Shown one piece after another: positions 1 through 10,535 of a DNA stretch of 64,000 nt. Each line of letters starts with the position of its first letter. The first letter of the stretch is position 1. Both the position numbers and the translations under genes were made by a program. Under the pieces are notes generated by a model. That model worked only from the letters and a program-made list of their open reading frames with translations. It had not been told where the DNA came from and ran no database searches. The stretch comes from Diplodia intermedia (lineage: Eukaryota > Ascomycota > Dothideomycetes > Botryosphaeriales > Botryosphaeriaceae), in NCBI GenBank assembly GCA_021495925.1, contig JAKEKT010000068.1, forward strand, positions 62,001 through 126,000. Direction: 5' to 3'.

Positions 1-1029
1 GACGACATCCTGGCATGCGCCGACGGCGAAGCCATCGTGCCGACCGACATCTCCGTACCTCCATCGCCCCCAACCCTCGTGGTGTCTGCTGACAGCCTTC
101 CGCAGGCCGACTTCGCCCGCGCTGCTGGCCGCCACCACCGCCTGCGCCCACACAACTTACGAACCCACGATGCACTACCAAAAGAGGCCCTGTTGGCCGA
201 GCTGCGAGAAGCCGAGCGCGTGCGAGACGCGACGCTGGAGTGCATCGAGGAGCATGATGCCGAGCCGACCTGGAACTCCGAGGTGCACTGTCGTATCCTG
301 CGCCTTGCCTTGGAACACCACCCAGCCGTAGGCTACAAGGACGTGTAGGTCCCCCTCCTCCCTCTATCGCCCTGCATACTCATCTCCGCCCTTGCGCAGC
401 ACCACGGCCAAAATCTGGCCCGCTCATCTTGCCCCCGCGCTCGCCAGCGGTGACCTCGTCGAGTCCAAAATGGTCGACTACGCCATCTACCTCTGTCCCG
501 AGCGCGCCGGCATCAAGCAAGCCATCGATGGCCTTCTCCAGCGCCAGCCTTTGGGTCTCCAATCCGTGAATCAGACTCGCTATGACTCTCTGCGGCACCG
601 GCCTATTGCGATAAGCGTCGAGACAAAGACGCCCGATGCCTCGGAGGAGCAGGCAAAAGTCCAGCTGATCGTGTGGGCTGCTGCACAGCTGAACCGACTC
701 CGCATGCTGAGCCCTGGCGTACAGCTGTTGGTCTTGCCGCTCCTGTTTGTCTCCGGCCCGTCATGGCACCTACTCTTCGCATCCATGGATCCCGACGGCT
801 CCCTCGTAAGTCACGGCTCCCGAACGCCGTTGCCCAGTTCGTTGTGCTGATTGGTCTGTCTCAGCGATTGTACGGCAAGCTTGACATGGGGGAGACGCGT
901 TCTCTGCCAGGCTTGTACAAACTTTTGGCATCTCTCCGCAGACTGGCGGCTTGGGTGGAGCACGACTTCAAAGACTGGTTCGTTGCCGGTGTCCTTGATG
1001 GCACGACTGACGGCGTTGAAGGCGGCTGA
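1..1029 (+). CDS. PD-(D/E)XK nuclease-like fungal protein (5' partial)
   Basis: The frame is open from base 1, so the start lies upstream. I read three exons, 1-344, 400-805 and 865-1029; both introns are GT-AG (GTAGGT donor, GCGCAG acceptor; GTAAGT donor, TCTCAG acceptor) and keep phase, giving 304 visible residues. The centre resembles the fungal PD-(D/E)XK nuclease-like domain family (Pfam PDDEXK_12): KMVDYAIYL, then SVNQT.Y, then RPIAISVETKTP, where ETK would be the (D/E)XK part of the active site and the earlier acidic residues the other part. The C-terminal exon (LPGLYKLLASLRRLAAWV) fits the helical end of the family. Members are mostly uncharacterised; nuclease activity is an inference from the fold. 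The next gene starts 171 bp downstream on the same strand. Confidence 0.72.
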
Positions 1030-1200
1030 GAGACACTGAGCTGCCTGACTGCGGAGAGATACCAACAGATGCCTCGGCTCTGACGAATCCCTGTGCACGC
1101 CTGAGCTGCTTAGCGCTTACTTCCCTCCATTACAAAACCCCGCCTCTCTTCGTCCTCCACCCCTCATCTCACTCATCCCTCACTCTTGATCACTTTGTCC

Positions 1201-2207
1201 ATGATGTCGTCTACCAGCAAAACCCCCGTCGCCGATCCCATGTCCAAAACCGTCGTCGCGGCCTTTTACAGTACCAACACGGCCGAACAAAAACGCCTGC
1301 ACGCCCAGCTCATCATCGGTGCTGCCGCCTTCGACAATCAGCTCCTCGTGTTCCCAGGCGCCCAAGACCTCCTCGCCCGCCCCAATCTCCGCATACTCGA
1401 CAACGCAGGTGCGGATGGCTTCTCATTGACAGAATTGAGGAAGCAGTTGAAGCATCCCGAGAGCGCGGAGCTGGTGTCCGCGGATATAGCGCCGTTCCCC
1501 GGGGAGACGGGGGAGATTGGAGTGGGCGAGGGTGTGAGATTGGTGAAGCAAGATTTCACGGAGGACTGGCCAAGCGAATGGGAGGGGAAATTCGACCTGG
1601 TGCTCCAACGCACGTGTACGTCTCCTCCCATCAGCAACCTTCTCCATCCGTTGGTAACTGACTCGCCCCCTTCCCTTCAGGCCTGTCCTTCCACCCCACC
1701 TGGTCCTCCGCCGTCGCCACCACCCGCCGCCTGCTCCGCCTGCTGCGGCCCGGCGGCTGGATCCAGCTCGTCGACGGCGCGCCCCCCTACGGCCCCGTCC
1801 GGCCCGCTGCCGATCCCCCGCACGCCAAGTTCTTCAAATCAATCGGCCGCGCCCCGTCCCCCGCCGACGCCGCCAACGGCATCGACCCGCCCATCCCAAC
1901 CCGTCTACCCGAGCTCCTCGCCGAAGCCGCCGCCGCCGAGGGTGTCGTCTTGGAGAATTCGGGAGAGAGGAGGGAACCCTCGAAGTGGGGCAAGGCTGCG
2001 GATGGTGAGGAGATGCGGGATTTGGGCGTGCAGACGGTCATGGGGATTGTCGAGAATGTGGAGAAGCTGTGGGAGCGGTATCCGCAGGTGAGGAGGGTTG
2101 GGCCCGAGGAGTGGGAGAGGTTGACTACGGATGTGCTGACGGAGCTGAGGGTGGTGGGGTTTGAGATTGAGGTGGCGGCGGTGTGGGGGAGGCGGCGGGA
2201 GATGTAG
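1201..2207 (+). CDS. SAM-dependent methyltransferase (fungal UMTA/LaeA-like group)
   Basis: Two exons, 1201-1615 and 1681-2207, separated by a 65-bp GTACGT...CAG intron; the split codon TGC and the reading on both sides support it. The product is 313 residues. Visible features are a degenerate motif I (ILDNAGADGF near residue 65), an acidic SADIAPF strand end, FDLVLQR before the intron and LLRPGGWIQLVD after it, the classic post-motif of class I methyltransferases acting on small molecules in fungi. A second ATG at 1204 could also serve as start. The glycine-rich loop is unusual (NAGADG rather than G.G.G), so cofactor binding should not be taken for granted. The substrate is unknown. It is convergent with the NACHT-ankyrin gene, and no biosynthetic cluster core enzyme is nearby. 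Confidence 0.75.
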
Positions 2208-2718
2208 ATGGACGTCCTTGGTGGGCTACTCGCTCGGTGGTTGCGTCGTGTGGGAGATGGCGGGCCGTGCTCGGGCGCCGAGTCGGCGGCGTAGGTGCTG
2301 GGCTGCGCCTTCAATGACAAGGAGGACAGAGACGAGGGGGAGCAGGAAGGTGATGAATACCGACGAGGCTGTATCGATCCGGCTGCTGGGCGCTGCGCTG
2401 GTAGCCGGCGGTGCCAAGGTCATCACCATTGCCGACATCATTGCTACAAAGGACAAGGACAGCGACACAACCAGGAGGACACAGCAGCACCACACCGCCC
2501 CTCCATGTCTCTCGTCTCTTCATGAATACCGCATCCGAGCCACCGGTGCATGCAGAACTTACTTTCCTCGTATTGAAGACTTTTCAGTGGAATTCCGAAA
2601 GCCATCCAGGCTAATGAGCGTATTGAAAAATCCAGCATTAACATTATCATCAAGTACATTACGCATTATAACCGATGTGCCCCCAGGCGCTCGTGGCCAA
2701 ACTCTCATACCCCTTCCC
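2208..2718. other. intergenic, convergent 3' ends
   Basis: Lies between the stop codons of two convergent genes and should hold both 3' UTRs. I see no conserved frame or repeat in it. Confidence 0.5.
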
Positions 2719-5700
2719 TCACGCTTCCAATCCACCAAAGCCCAGCGCACCACGCTTCCAATCGTTCCTCAGTCTCGAGTGGGACTGTACAAACCACGTT
2801 AGCATCACATCCTCTCGTCTTCCAACTCCACAGATTGATTCCACTTACCACATGAAAGCTGACCCTCCTCATCTTCTCCGCCTCCCAAGACCGATCCCTC
2901 GAAAGGACGTCCACGATCCCACGCCTCCCGGCCCTCTCGGCCACGGCAAACGCGTTCGCCCAGCCCTCCCACGCCACCTCCTCGGGCGCCGGCCCCTCCG
3001 CATACGGATCCGCACCTCGCTCGACCAGCAGCCTCGCGACCTCGGCATCGCCGCCCCGACACGCCGCCCGCAGCGCCGCCGCACCCTCGTCGCCCGCCGC
3101 ATCCACCACGCCGCGCGCGAGCAGCATCCGCGCCTTGGCCGCGCCGTCGAACGCGCCGCCGGAGCACACGCGCTCCAGCACTCCGCCGGCGCCGCGTCCG
3201 CGTCCGTCTGCGATGCTGCCCGGTGCGACCACCGCGGCCAGGACGGCGTCGAGCGTCCGCAGCCCCATCACGCAGACTTGTCCCTCCAACCCGCGCCAGA
3301 ACCGCGCCGTCAGCGCGGCCGAGTGCGCGGCTAGTGTTGCCAGGGTCGCCACGTGTCCGGCCGACGGCCCCGCGGGCGCGCGGCGGTGCGTCTGCGCGAC
3401 GTTCCAGAGAGCTTCGTCGAGCGCCGCCGCTGCTGCCGCTGCTGCGTGGTCGTCATCGTTGCTGTCGAGTAGTAGTAGTGCGACGAGCTCGGGGTGTCCG
3501 CTGCGCGCGGCGAGGCGCAGGAGCAGGCCGTGCTGGGCGGGAGGGAGGCGGGGGAGGATGCCGTGCGAGTGGAATAGCTGGGCTGCAGACAGCAGGCCGT
3601 CTTCGCAGGCCGTCGCCAGTGCGGGCGTCCAGTAGGCGATGCCGGTGGCGGCGCAGGCGGGGTGTGCGAGGAGGGTGGCAAGGACGGCGAGGTTGTTGTT
3701 GTTGTCCTCGGCGGTTGTTGTTGTCAGCAGCGTCTGCGGGAGCGCGGGGCCCGCGAGGGTCGGGTCGGCGCCGGCAGAGAGGAGGAGGTCGACGAGGGCG
3801 GGGGACTGGGCGGTGGTGCAGGCGAGTGTGAGGGGGAGCCCCGAGGAGGTGTTTGGATCGGCACCGCCGGAGAGGAGGGCGGCGGCGATGGCGGTGGGGT
3901 TGTTGTTGGCGCAGGCGTGGACGAGGGCGGCGGTGCAGTCGTCCGCGGATGGCGGTGGCTGCGCTTTGAGCAGCGCGGAGACGGTCAGAGGCAGCCCGGC
4001 CTGGGTTGCGAGTGAGAGCGGCGTGTGGAAGGGCGAAGAGTCGTCGGACGGGCTGGCAGCCGCCAGAAGCGCGCGTGTCTTCTCGTCCGCGACAAACGCC
4101 ATCACGTCGCCGACGACAGCCTCCTCCACGCCCTCGTCCGCCCGCGCAAACGCCGCCCAATGCCTCGACGCATACCCCGCGAACGGAAACGCCCTCGCCA
4201 CAACCTCCCACGGCACCGCCGCCGCGTTACGCCACCACACCCCCGCCACGGCGGCCAGGTACGCCATGCACACGCGCGCCATCTCGGCCTTGGCCGCGCG
4301 CTCCGCAAACGCGTCGCTGTACCCGTCGGCCGCCGGCGGGTCCGACAGGAGGTACTCCCTCACCGAGCCGTGCGCGACGTGCACACGCTCTTCGTCATCC
4401 CCGCTCCCGCGCACCTCCAGCAGCCGCGGACACAACCCAGCGATCAGATCGGCGACGTCCTTGACCCGGTCCTGCGCATCGAACGCGGGCTCCATGTCCA
4501 GCGACACGGCCAGCGCGTCCGTCGCCTCGGCGGCGGTCAGCGGAGCCGACGAGTAGAGGGCGAAGCGCAGGAGGCGGATCACGGAGCGGCGGTGGGCGGT
4601 CGGGACGGCGCTGAGGAGGCGGGCGTGCGTGTCGGCGAGGTTGGAGGGCAGGGTCGCGAGGGTGCGCTTGAAGAGGCGCAGGGTGGGCGACTGGGCGAGG
4701 GCGTCGAGGTGGTGCGGGACGAGCTGGACGATTCCGTCCGCCCGCTTGACGATGGTGTCGACGACGTCCCTGCGGAAGTCGGCGTCGGAGAGGTCGCGCT
4801 GCTGGGGGGTTGAGAAGGCGAACGCATCTGCGCCGCCGCGACCGCTCTGCTGCTGCTGCTGCCACCGTCCGAACCGCGCGTCGTTGCTCAGCGCCCACTG
4901 CGCCACCGCTTTGATATCGTCCGACATGGCCGCCGCGTCGAGGGCGATCCTCTGCGACCCGTGGCGGCGCATCCGCTCTCCGAAGCAGGGCTCCTCCTCC
5001 GCGTGCCTGCTCGACACGCACAGCCGCATGCCGCCCTTCTTCTTCTGCATCACCCCGTCCAGCCACTGCACCACCGCGGCCCGCTCCGCGCATTCGTCGA
5101 TCCCGTCGACCACGACGTCCAACGGGCCCTCCATCCCTACGATCGCGTCCTCCGCGACCCGGGAAAGCTTCTTCTCCTCTTCCTCCCCCTCACCGCACGA
5201 AGGAACCGCCACCACTCCTCCCGCGTCCTGCTCGTGCAGCTGCCCGACGAAGCCTTTCAGCATCGCCTCCAACCCGTTCGTCTCGCGGGCGTCGGTGCCG
5301 TCGAAGAGGTAGAAGAGGCACGGTCGTCGCTGTGCTGCTGATTGGCTTTGGCGCAGGTGCTGCACTAGCGCGGACGCGAGCACCGTCTTGCCGCTGCCCG
5401 TCGGGCCGTGCAGCCACAGCAGCGTCTCCCATGCGGCGAATTGAGAGGTGCTGAAAAGCCATGACCCGGTCGAGCCGATGCGGTGGCTGAGGGCGGTGCT
5501 GAGGCGCGCCGAGGCGATGGGGGCAGTGCTGGGGCAGGAGGCGGTGGGCTGGGCGGTGATGGTGATGGGGGCGGTGATTGTGGTGGTGGTGGTGGGTTCT
5601 TGCTGGGAGCGGTTGTTGACGGGAGCAGCAGCCACCACCGTGGCGGGGAGACCACCAGCCGGCGTCGTCCTGGTAGCAGCGGCAATCGTCTCCGTCGTGG

Positions 5701-5734
5701 AGGGGACGACGGCGACGAAGTCCTTGATCAGCAT
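2719..5734 (-). CDS. NACHT-type STAND NTPase with ankyrin repeats (fungal NLR-like)
   Basis: Exon 1 is 5734-2849 and exon 2 is 2784-2719; the 64-bp intron has GTAAGT, a TGCTAAC branch point and ACAG, and shifts the frame to a 22-codon tail, giving 983 residues. The first 75 residues are Thr/Pro/Ala-rich. The P-loop GPTGSGKT is at about 110-117 after SWLF.S..FAAWE, the usual lead-in of fungal NACHT proteins. A Walker-B-like strand LDVVVDGIDEC is near 205-214. From about residue 560 to 960 there are ankyrin-type units (for example ACRGGDAEVARLLVERGADP). Fungal NLRs of this kind act in non-self recognition. No recognised N-terminal effector domain (HeLo, HET, patatin) is present in the open frame. 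A leader rich in CT lies upstream. Function in this organism is inferred from architecture only. Confidence 0.85.
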
Positions 5735-7052
5735 TGCGGCTGGGTGTTTGTTTTATGCTGAGCAAACGAGAGAGAGGTTGAAAGAAACGAAAGTGTTTGC
5801 TGCTCTGTCTCGCCCACTCTCCCTCTCGCGGCTCGTTAGATATAATGGCGGAATAGGGGCTCGCGTCGCCGACGGATTATCGCGCCTGACGACATCGCGC
5901 ATGCCGTGCATGACTATCGTGGAGTTCGCTGGTGACGTGGCAGAGCGGACATCCGAGCACACGGGCCACGAAAAACGCTTTTCGTGATCGTGGTGTGGTG
6001 TGGAGCTTTTCGCTGCCGATGAACTGCTGCAGGGTGGCCTGGGCGGGGCGGCCGATGCTGACCGCGCCCGGCGTGATTGGCTCTGTTGGTGTGGGGTGGG
6101 TGGTGTGGAGTCTGCGCTGGTTGCTGTTTTCTGGGGATCGTGGTGGGAGCTCGAGCCATTTTTGGAAAAATTCACTCGACTGTTCGGGACCTGCGTGGAA
6201 CCTGCGTGGAACAGATTGCCGTGTCTGGAACCTGGTATGGCGTCGTCGATGATCTGTTTTTGGGTTTTGCTGAAGATCGGTTCCTGCTGCGTTTATTTAT
6301 TCTGGTGCTTCCACCCAGTTTTTTGACTCGCTGATGGTCGGCTTCGCCGGGAAGAATGGGATTGCCCTTTCATGTGTGGAAGCAATCGCATACGCCGTCT
6401 CCGCAGTACGCTACCTGTTCGACAAGACGATGGACCCATCCTTGGATCAAGCATGTCTGCTGTCTTGGATCGACATTACTTCAACCGCTCGATTGGTACA
6501 GGTCTGGGAAATTGAGAAGGGCTCCAGCTTCATGTTATCTGAGGCTTCACCAATGGGGACAACTCTTGGTGTCACTCTCACGGCTCGCGCGTCGCAGAGT
6601 CGAGTGGATTCGGTGCGGGTTACCGGGTGGACGTCAACAGTCACGTGCAGCACGTGAGAGAAAGACCGTCATGAGTCCACCGCGGCCGCTCAGCTTAAAA
6701 CCCTTCGTCCGCCCGCTTCCCTCTTTTCTCTTTTTCCTTTTCCCTTCAACACACTCGTTACCCCAGCTTTCAATTCATCTCAATCACATTCATACCAGAC
6801 CAGCGAAGGTCGTCACAGTATGTACTCTGGAAGGGCTACGAGCAGAGCACCTGTCCTTCCTCATGGCCCCTTCCTCACCCCGCCGGCCTCACTTTTACTT
6901 CTTCACCTTTTCCTCCTCACCTGCACCAGCTCAGCTCTCCCCGCTCATTTGCTCCACTCTCACTTCACCCGACTACTCATCCTCACCTCACTTCGCTCTC
7001 GTGACTACTTACTACACCAGGTCACTCATTCTACCCAAACCACACTCCAATC
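5735..7052. other. intergenic, divergent promoter region
   Basis: About 1.3 kb between divergent genes. It contains a direct 11-bp duplication (ACCTGCGTGGA twice, near 6191-6212) and, from about 6700 to 7050, a CT-rich leader typical of fungal 5' UTRs before the start at 7053. No supported gene. Confidence 0.5.
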
Positions 7053-8009
7053 ATGATCTTCGCGGCATTCCTTTGGGCGCTGCTCGCCGCCACCTTCGCC
7101 AAGTCCGGCCTGGCCGATCTACTTAGGCCCGAGACCGACACGGTCTTTAACGGCGGCCTCGGACCTCTCGACCAGCCCCTCTTCGACAACCTCCCGCTGA
7201 CCAGCTACACACTCCACCAATGGGCGCCGGGCTGGATCCCGGCCGACTGCAAGGCCATGGTCGAGGGCCAGAACCTCTCGGCGACGGACATGACGGTGTG
7301 GAACGTGGCGTACGCCGACTGCGGCGACCCGTGGGTCATGTGCCAGCACGCGACGGCGCAGCTCAACCTGACGGCCATGATCGACCTGTTCGGGCGGCTG
7401 CCGGTCAAGATGCGCAGCATGGTGCGGCACCTGGCGGCGATCCCGGGCAACCCGTGGGCGTACAACAGCGGCGACAACCTGCTCTTCAGCGGCACCGTCG
7501 GCCGCATCAGCGTCTTCGCGCACGAGGTCGGCCACAGCATGGACTCGCACGGCTACTTCAACGGCACCGGCGGCGAGTTCCACGCCTCGTCGCTGTGGCT
7601 CGACAGCTTCGCAAAGGACTCGGGCGTCGCGGATTACTACGCCAACACCGACCAGGGCGAGAACCACTCCCAGGAGGTCGTCGTCGCCCTCTTCGACGCC
7701 AACGTGCCCGGCGGCCTCGGCTCCGTCACCGGCAACTGGTCCGCAATCTCCCATCAGTACGCCACCATCCAGGGCTTCGTCGGCGACGGAGGCAATACCC
7801 TCACCCCCGGCGGCATGTGCAGTCATCGCCACAACAATAGCGCTGCGGTCCCGATGACGACCGAAGATGCGGCCCAGGGCTCGGCGCCGGATGTCTCGCT
7901 CACTGCCCCGGTCCACGTGTACGACTTCAAGCCCATGGAGCCTGTTGTCAATGCGACGGTCGTGAAGGGGGATGGCGAGGCTGGCCCGATGGTGGTCAAC
8001 GTCTTTTGA
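7053..8009 (+). CDS. Secreted zincin-like protein with HEVGH motif (Con-13-like?)
   Basis: Single exon, 318 residues. The N-terminus (MIFAAFLWALLAATFAKSGLA) is a signal peptide. The sequence VFAHEVGHSMDSHG at about 155-168 holds an HExxH zinc-binding and catalytic motif with further His and Asp residues close behind, so an extracellular metallopeptidase fold is likely. Six or more N-glycosylation sequons (NLS, NLT, NGT, NHS, NWS, NAT) support secretion. From memory it resembles the conidiation-specific Con-13 proteins of ascomycetes, but I cannot confirm this by search. The third metal ligand is not obvious, and it could be a non-enzymatic relative. The start follows a long CT-rich leader and is the first in-frame ATG. 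Confidence 0.7.
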   Translation: MIFAAFLWALLAATFAKSGLADLLRPETDTVFNGGLGPLDQPLFDNLPLTSYTLHQWAPGWIPADCKAMVEGQNLSATDMTVWNVAYADCGDPWVMCQHATAQLNLTAMIDLFGRLPVKMRSMVRHLAAIPGNPWAYNSGDNLLFSGTVGRISVFAHEVGHSMDSHGYFNGTGGEFHASSLWLDSFAKDSGVADYYANTDQGENHSQEVVVALFDANVPGGLGSVTGNWSAISHQYATIQGFVGDGGNTLTPGGMCSHRHNNSAAVPMTTEDAAQGSAPDVSLTAPVHVYDFKPMEPVVNATVVKGDGEAGPMVVNVF

Positions 8010-9142
8010 GGTACATGGCTGGCTGGCGTGGAGTGCTGTCATCAGGTTCTTTTCATTCCTTTCTCCCATTCTTTTGAAGCGGGCTTGCTACTGCTCATGG
8101 CTTGAGCGGGACGACTTCATCATTCCTTGCAAATCATGGAATTAAGCAGATGATAGTAACAATGGTTATGTCATCAACACCCTCTTGTGACGACGAAGCT
8201 GTAGGGGATCCGGTCAAGATCATTCGGACTATCTTGTTGAACCTGTGTCTTTGTCGTGCACCACCGATCCCCAAGCCTCCCCCGGTCTTTATTCCTGTAA
8301 CTTCGTTTTAGACCCTGGCTGACCTGGCCCCTCCATTGCGCAGCTGCTACGCTGGCATCGGAATCAAACCGGTGTGATAGATGACGTGCCATTCGCCGTA
8401 ACGGATCGAAAGATATGTCGGTGCGAGGTAACACGTGCTATCCATCGCCGACATGCACTTAGAACAGAATCGTAGAAAAAAGAAAGAGTATCAGTGGGTA
8501 AGCAAAAATACCCCTGAACCCCGACCGGCCGGATCACCCGGGATCTGTTTCCCTCTTCTGACACTGGGTGACTGGATACGAGCTTTTTACCAAGTGCTTC
8601 GCAGAAGAGCAGGCCGAAGAACTCGCGGCGCAGCTGGGGCCCGATATCGAAGAAGGGGTCGAAGTGGAAAAAGGGTTGGTCCACACCAGCCACACAATAT
8701 TTCCAGCCGCACTGCGAACACGGAAATTTTTGTGGCTTCCTCAGAGACCTGGGAACACGTCATTCGCACTGACGTCATTCCTGGCTCGTATAGAGGCCAC
8801 CAAGCCAGGCCGTATTCGGCAACCTAAATCCTTTAGGCTCGCCGTTTTCCCGGGCCTTATCACCTCCCTATCCACGCAAATGGAAAGTAATTGTTCTACA
8901 CTGGTCGGACATTGTCGGTATGGCTCGATTTTAATAATCATCGGAGTTTACGTATGAACGACGATTCAATGTTGACATATTAAGCTTCTGTCGACGAGCG
9001 CCATTCCGGTCATCATCAGGCTACCGAAAGATCCACCTCGTATAGAGTCGGCCCATGTCACTTCTTGGCAGCAATCCTTAAAAGATCGCCAACACCCTTC
9101 CACTGGGCTGCCCGACGCACCAAACTCCATCTACACACAATA
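8010..9142. other. intergenic, no supported gene
   Basis: About 1.1 kb between two same-strand secreted-protein genes. Open frames here are short, lack coding character and overlap one another. I see no RNA gene or repeat. Confidence 0.5.
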
Positions 9143-9883
9143 ATGATTGGCTCCACCATCACCTCGCTGGCCCTCGGCCTCCTCGCCTTCCTCCCAACAA
9201 CCCACGCCGCCGACTCCTCCTCCTCCCTGCACTACCGCCTCCGCGCCCGCGTCACCGGCCCCAAGAACGCCAGCACACCGCCCGTCGACGGCTGGGCGCT
9301 CGAGGTGCAGCGGCTCGGCGTCCCGACCCGGCTGCCGGCCGACTACATGTGGGGCGTGCTCATCAACGCGACCTTCGCGCCCAGCCGCGGCGGCGACATC
9401 TTCTACCACCAGCAGTCGTCGACCACCACCGCCAACACGACCACGAACGGCACCGCCGCCGCGCACATCCGGACCGACGCGCCCAACAACGCGGGCGAGG
9501 TGACGCCGTTCGGCATCACCGCGCTGGCGGGCTCGCGGGGCTACCCCATGGACGGCGTGGAGATGGCGGCGGTGCGGTACATCGGCGTGCCGAAGGAGGA
9601 GGTGCTGGACGTCGCCGACGGCGCCGGCGGGGATGGCGTGCCGCATCTGCACAAGCCGGCGGCGAACGGGACGTTTGCGGCGTGCTCGGGGCTGTACCAG
9701 GAGTGGGCGACGCTGTACTGGATCGACGTGGCCGCGTACGGCGCCGATCCGATCTACACCACGGGCGCCGACTACCAGGAGTGCACGCCGATCGAGCTGG
9801 TGCCCGAGTGCGCGGATGGGGGGCCGAGCCACGACGGGTTGGAGGAGAGGCCGTGCGTTAAGGATGTCGCGGCGGTTTTGTAA
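9143..9883 (+). CDS. Small secreted protein of unknown function
   Basis: Single exon of 246 residues. The start at 9143 was preferred to an upstream in-frame non-ATG extension because it opens directly with a signal peptide (IGSTITSLALGLLAFLPTTHA). The mature part has several N-glycosylation sequons and four to five cysteines, most near the C-terminus (FAACSGLYQEWATLYWID, then YQECTPIELVPEC). The pattern of an aromatic-rich segment followed by Cys pairs recalls the secreted DUF7907-type proteins of Pezizomycotina, but that is a weak resemblance. It follows the HEVGH protein on the same strand 1.1 kb downstream; no operon-like link is expected in a fungus. Confidence 0.62.
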   Translation: MIGSTITSLALGLLAFLPTTHAADSSSSLHYRLRARVTGPKNASTPPVDGWALEVQRLGVPTRLPADYMWGVLINATFAPSRGGDIFYHQQSSTTTANTTTNGTAAAHIRTDAPNNAGEVTPFGITALAGSRGYPMDGVEMAAVRYIGVPKEEVLDVADGAGGDGVPHLHKPAANGTFAACSGLYQEWATLYWIDVAAYGADPIYTTGADYQECTPIELVPECADGGPSHDGLEERPCVKDVAAVL

Positions 9884-10535
9884 TGTGCGCCACGACGGCA
9901 TGATGAAACGACATGTGTGCGGAAAGGGGAATGTCGAAATTCTACCCTTGGAGATAATGTCTTACAACGAACAACCTTATGTATCTGCGGAAGAGTTCGT
10001 ACGAAAATCCTGGAGGGAGATAATTCTTGCCCGAAATTGACGACCGTGTCCTATCACTTCTATTATACTCTACCGAGCTTCTCTAGTCCTACCACTTTAA
10101 GCTGGTAGCAATACAGGTAGTTGCTGAATCCGAAACGGTGAGTTGGTGCAGCGCCGGGTAAGTGCGGCGTGCGGAGGTTCTGATTGGCTCCTTCAGTGCA
10201 CGTGAGGGAACACTACCAAGTTGAGCATTTTCATCGCCGAGGCATCTTGCTCCTTCCATTAATAGTCTCTTGCATATCGAATAGAATATTCCGCAGAATA
10301 GTATCTAGATTGCATGCAAGTTGAGAGGATAATTAGGTATCGGGTCGAACTTTGCCTTGAACACCAACTCCAGCGAACGGTTGTCGCAGCTGATTCCTTC
10401 ACTGAAGCCAACCACTTCGATGACTCTTCTGCCTTTCTGTACCCTTCCTGATCTACATATGACACCAGCGTACTAAAACAAACCTAAGCGTGAAATCCGG
10501 ATTTACTAGAATAATAAAACCCTTCCTTCTCTTCC
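9884..10535. other. intergenic, convergent 3' ends
   Basis: Lies between convergent genes; likely 3' UTRs plus AT-richer spacer. No gene, RNA or repeat recognised. Confidence 0.5.

Noticed and set aside
4025..4813. 262-codon plus-strand frame
   Set aside because: Antisense to the NACHT-ankyrin gene, Arg/Gly/Val-rich, no motif.
7119..8069. 316-codon minus-strand frame
   Set aside because: Antisense shadow of the secreted HEVGH protein; Val/Arg/Asp-rich composition without motifs.
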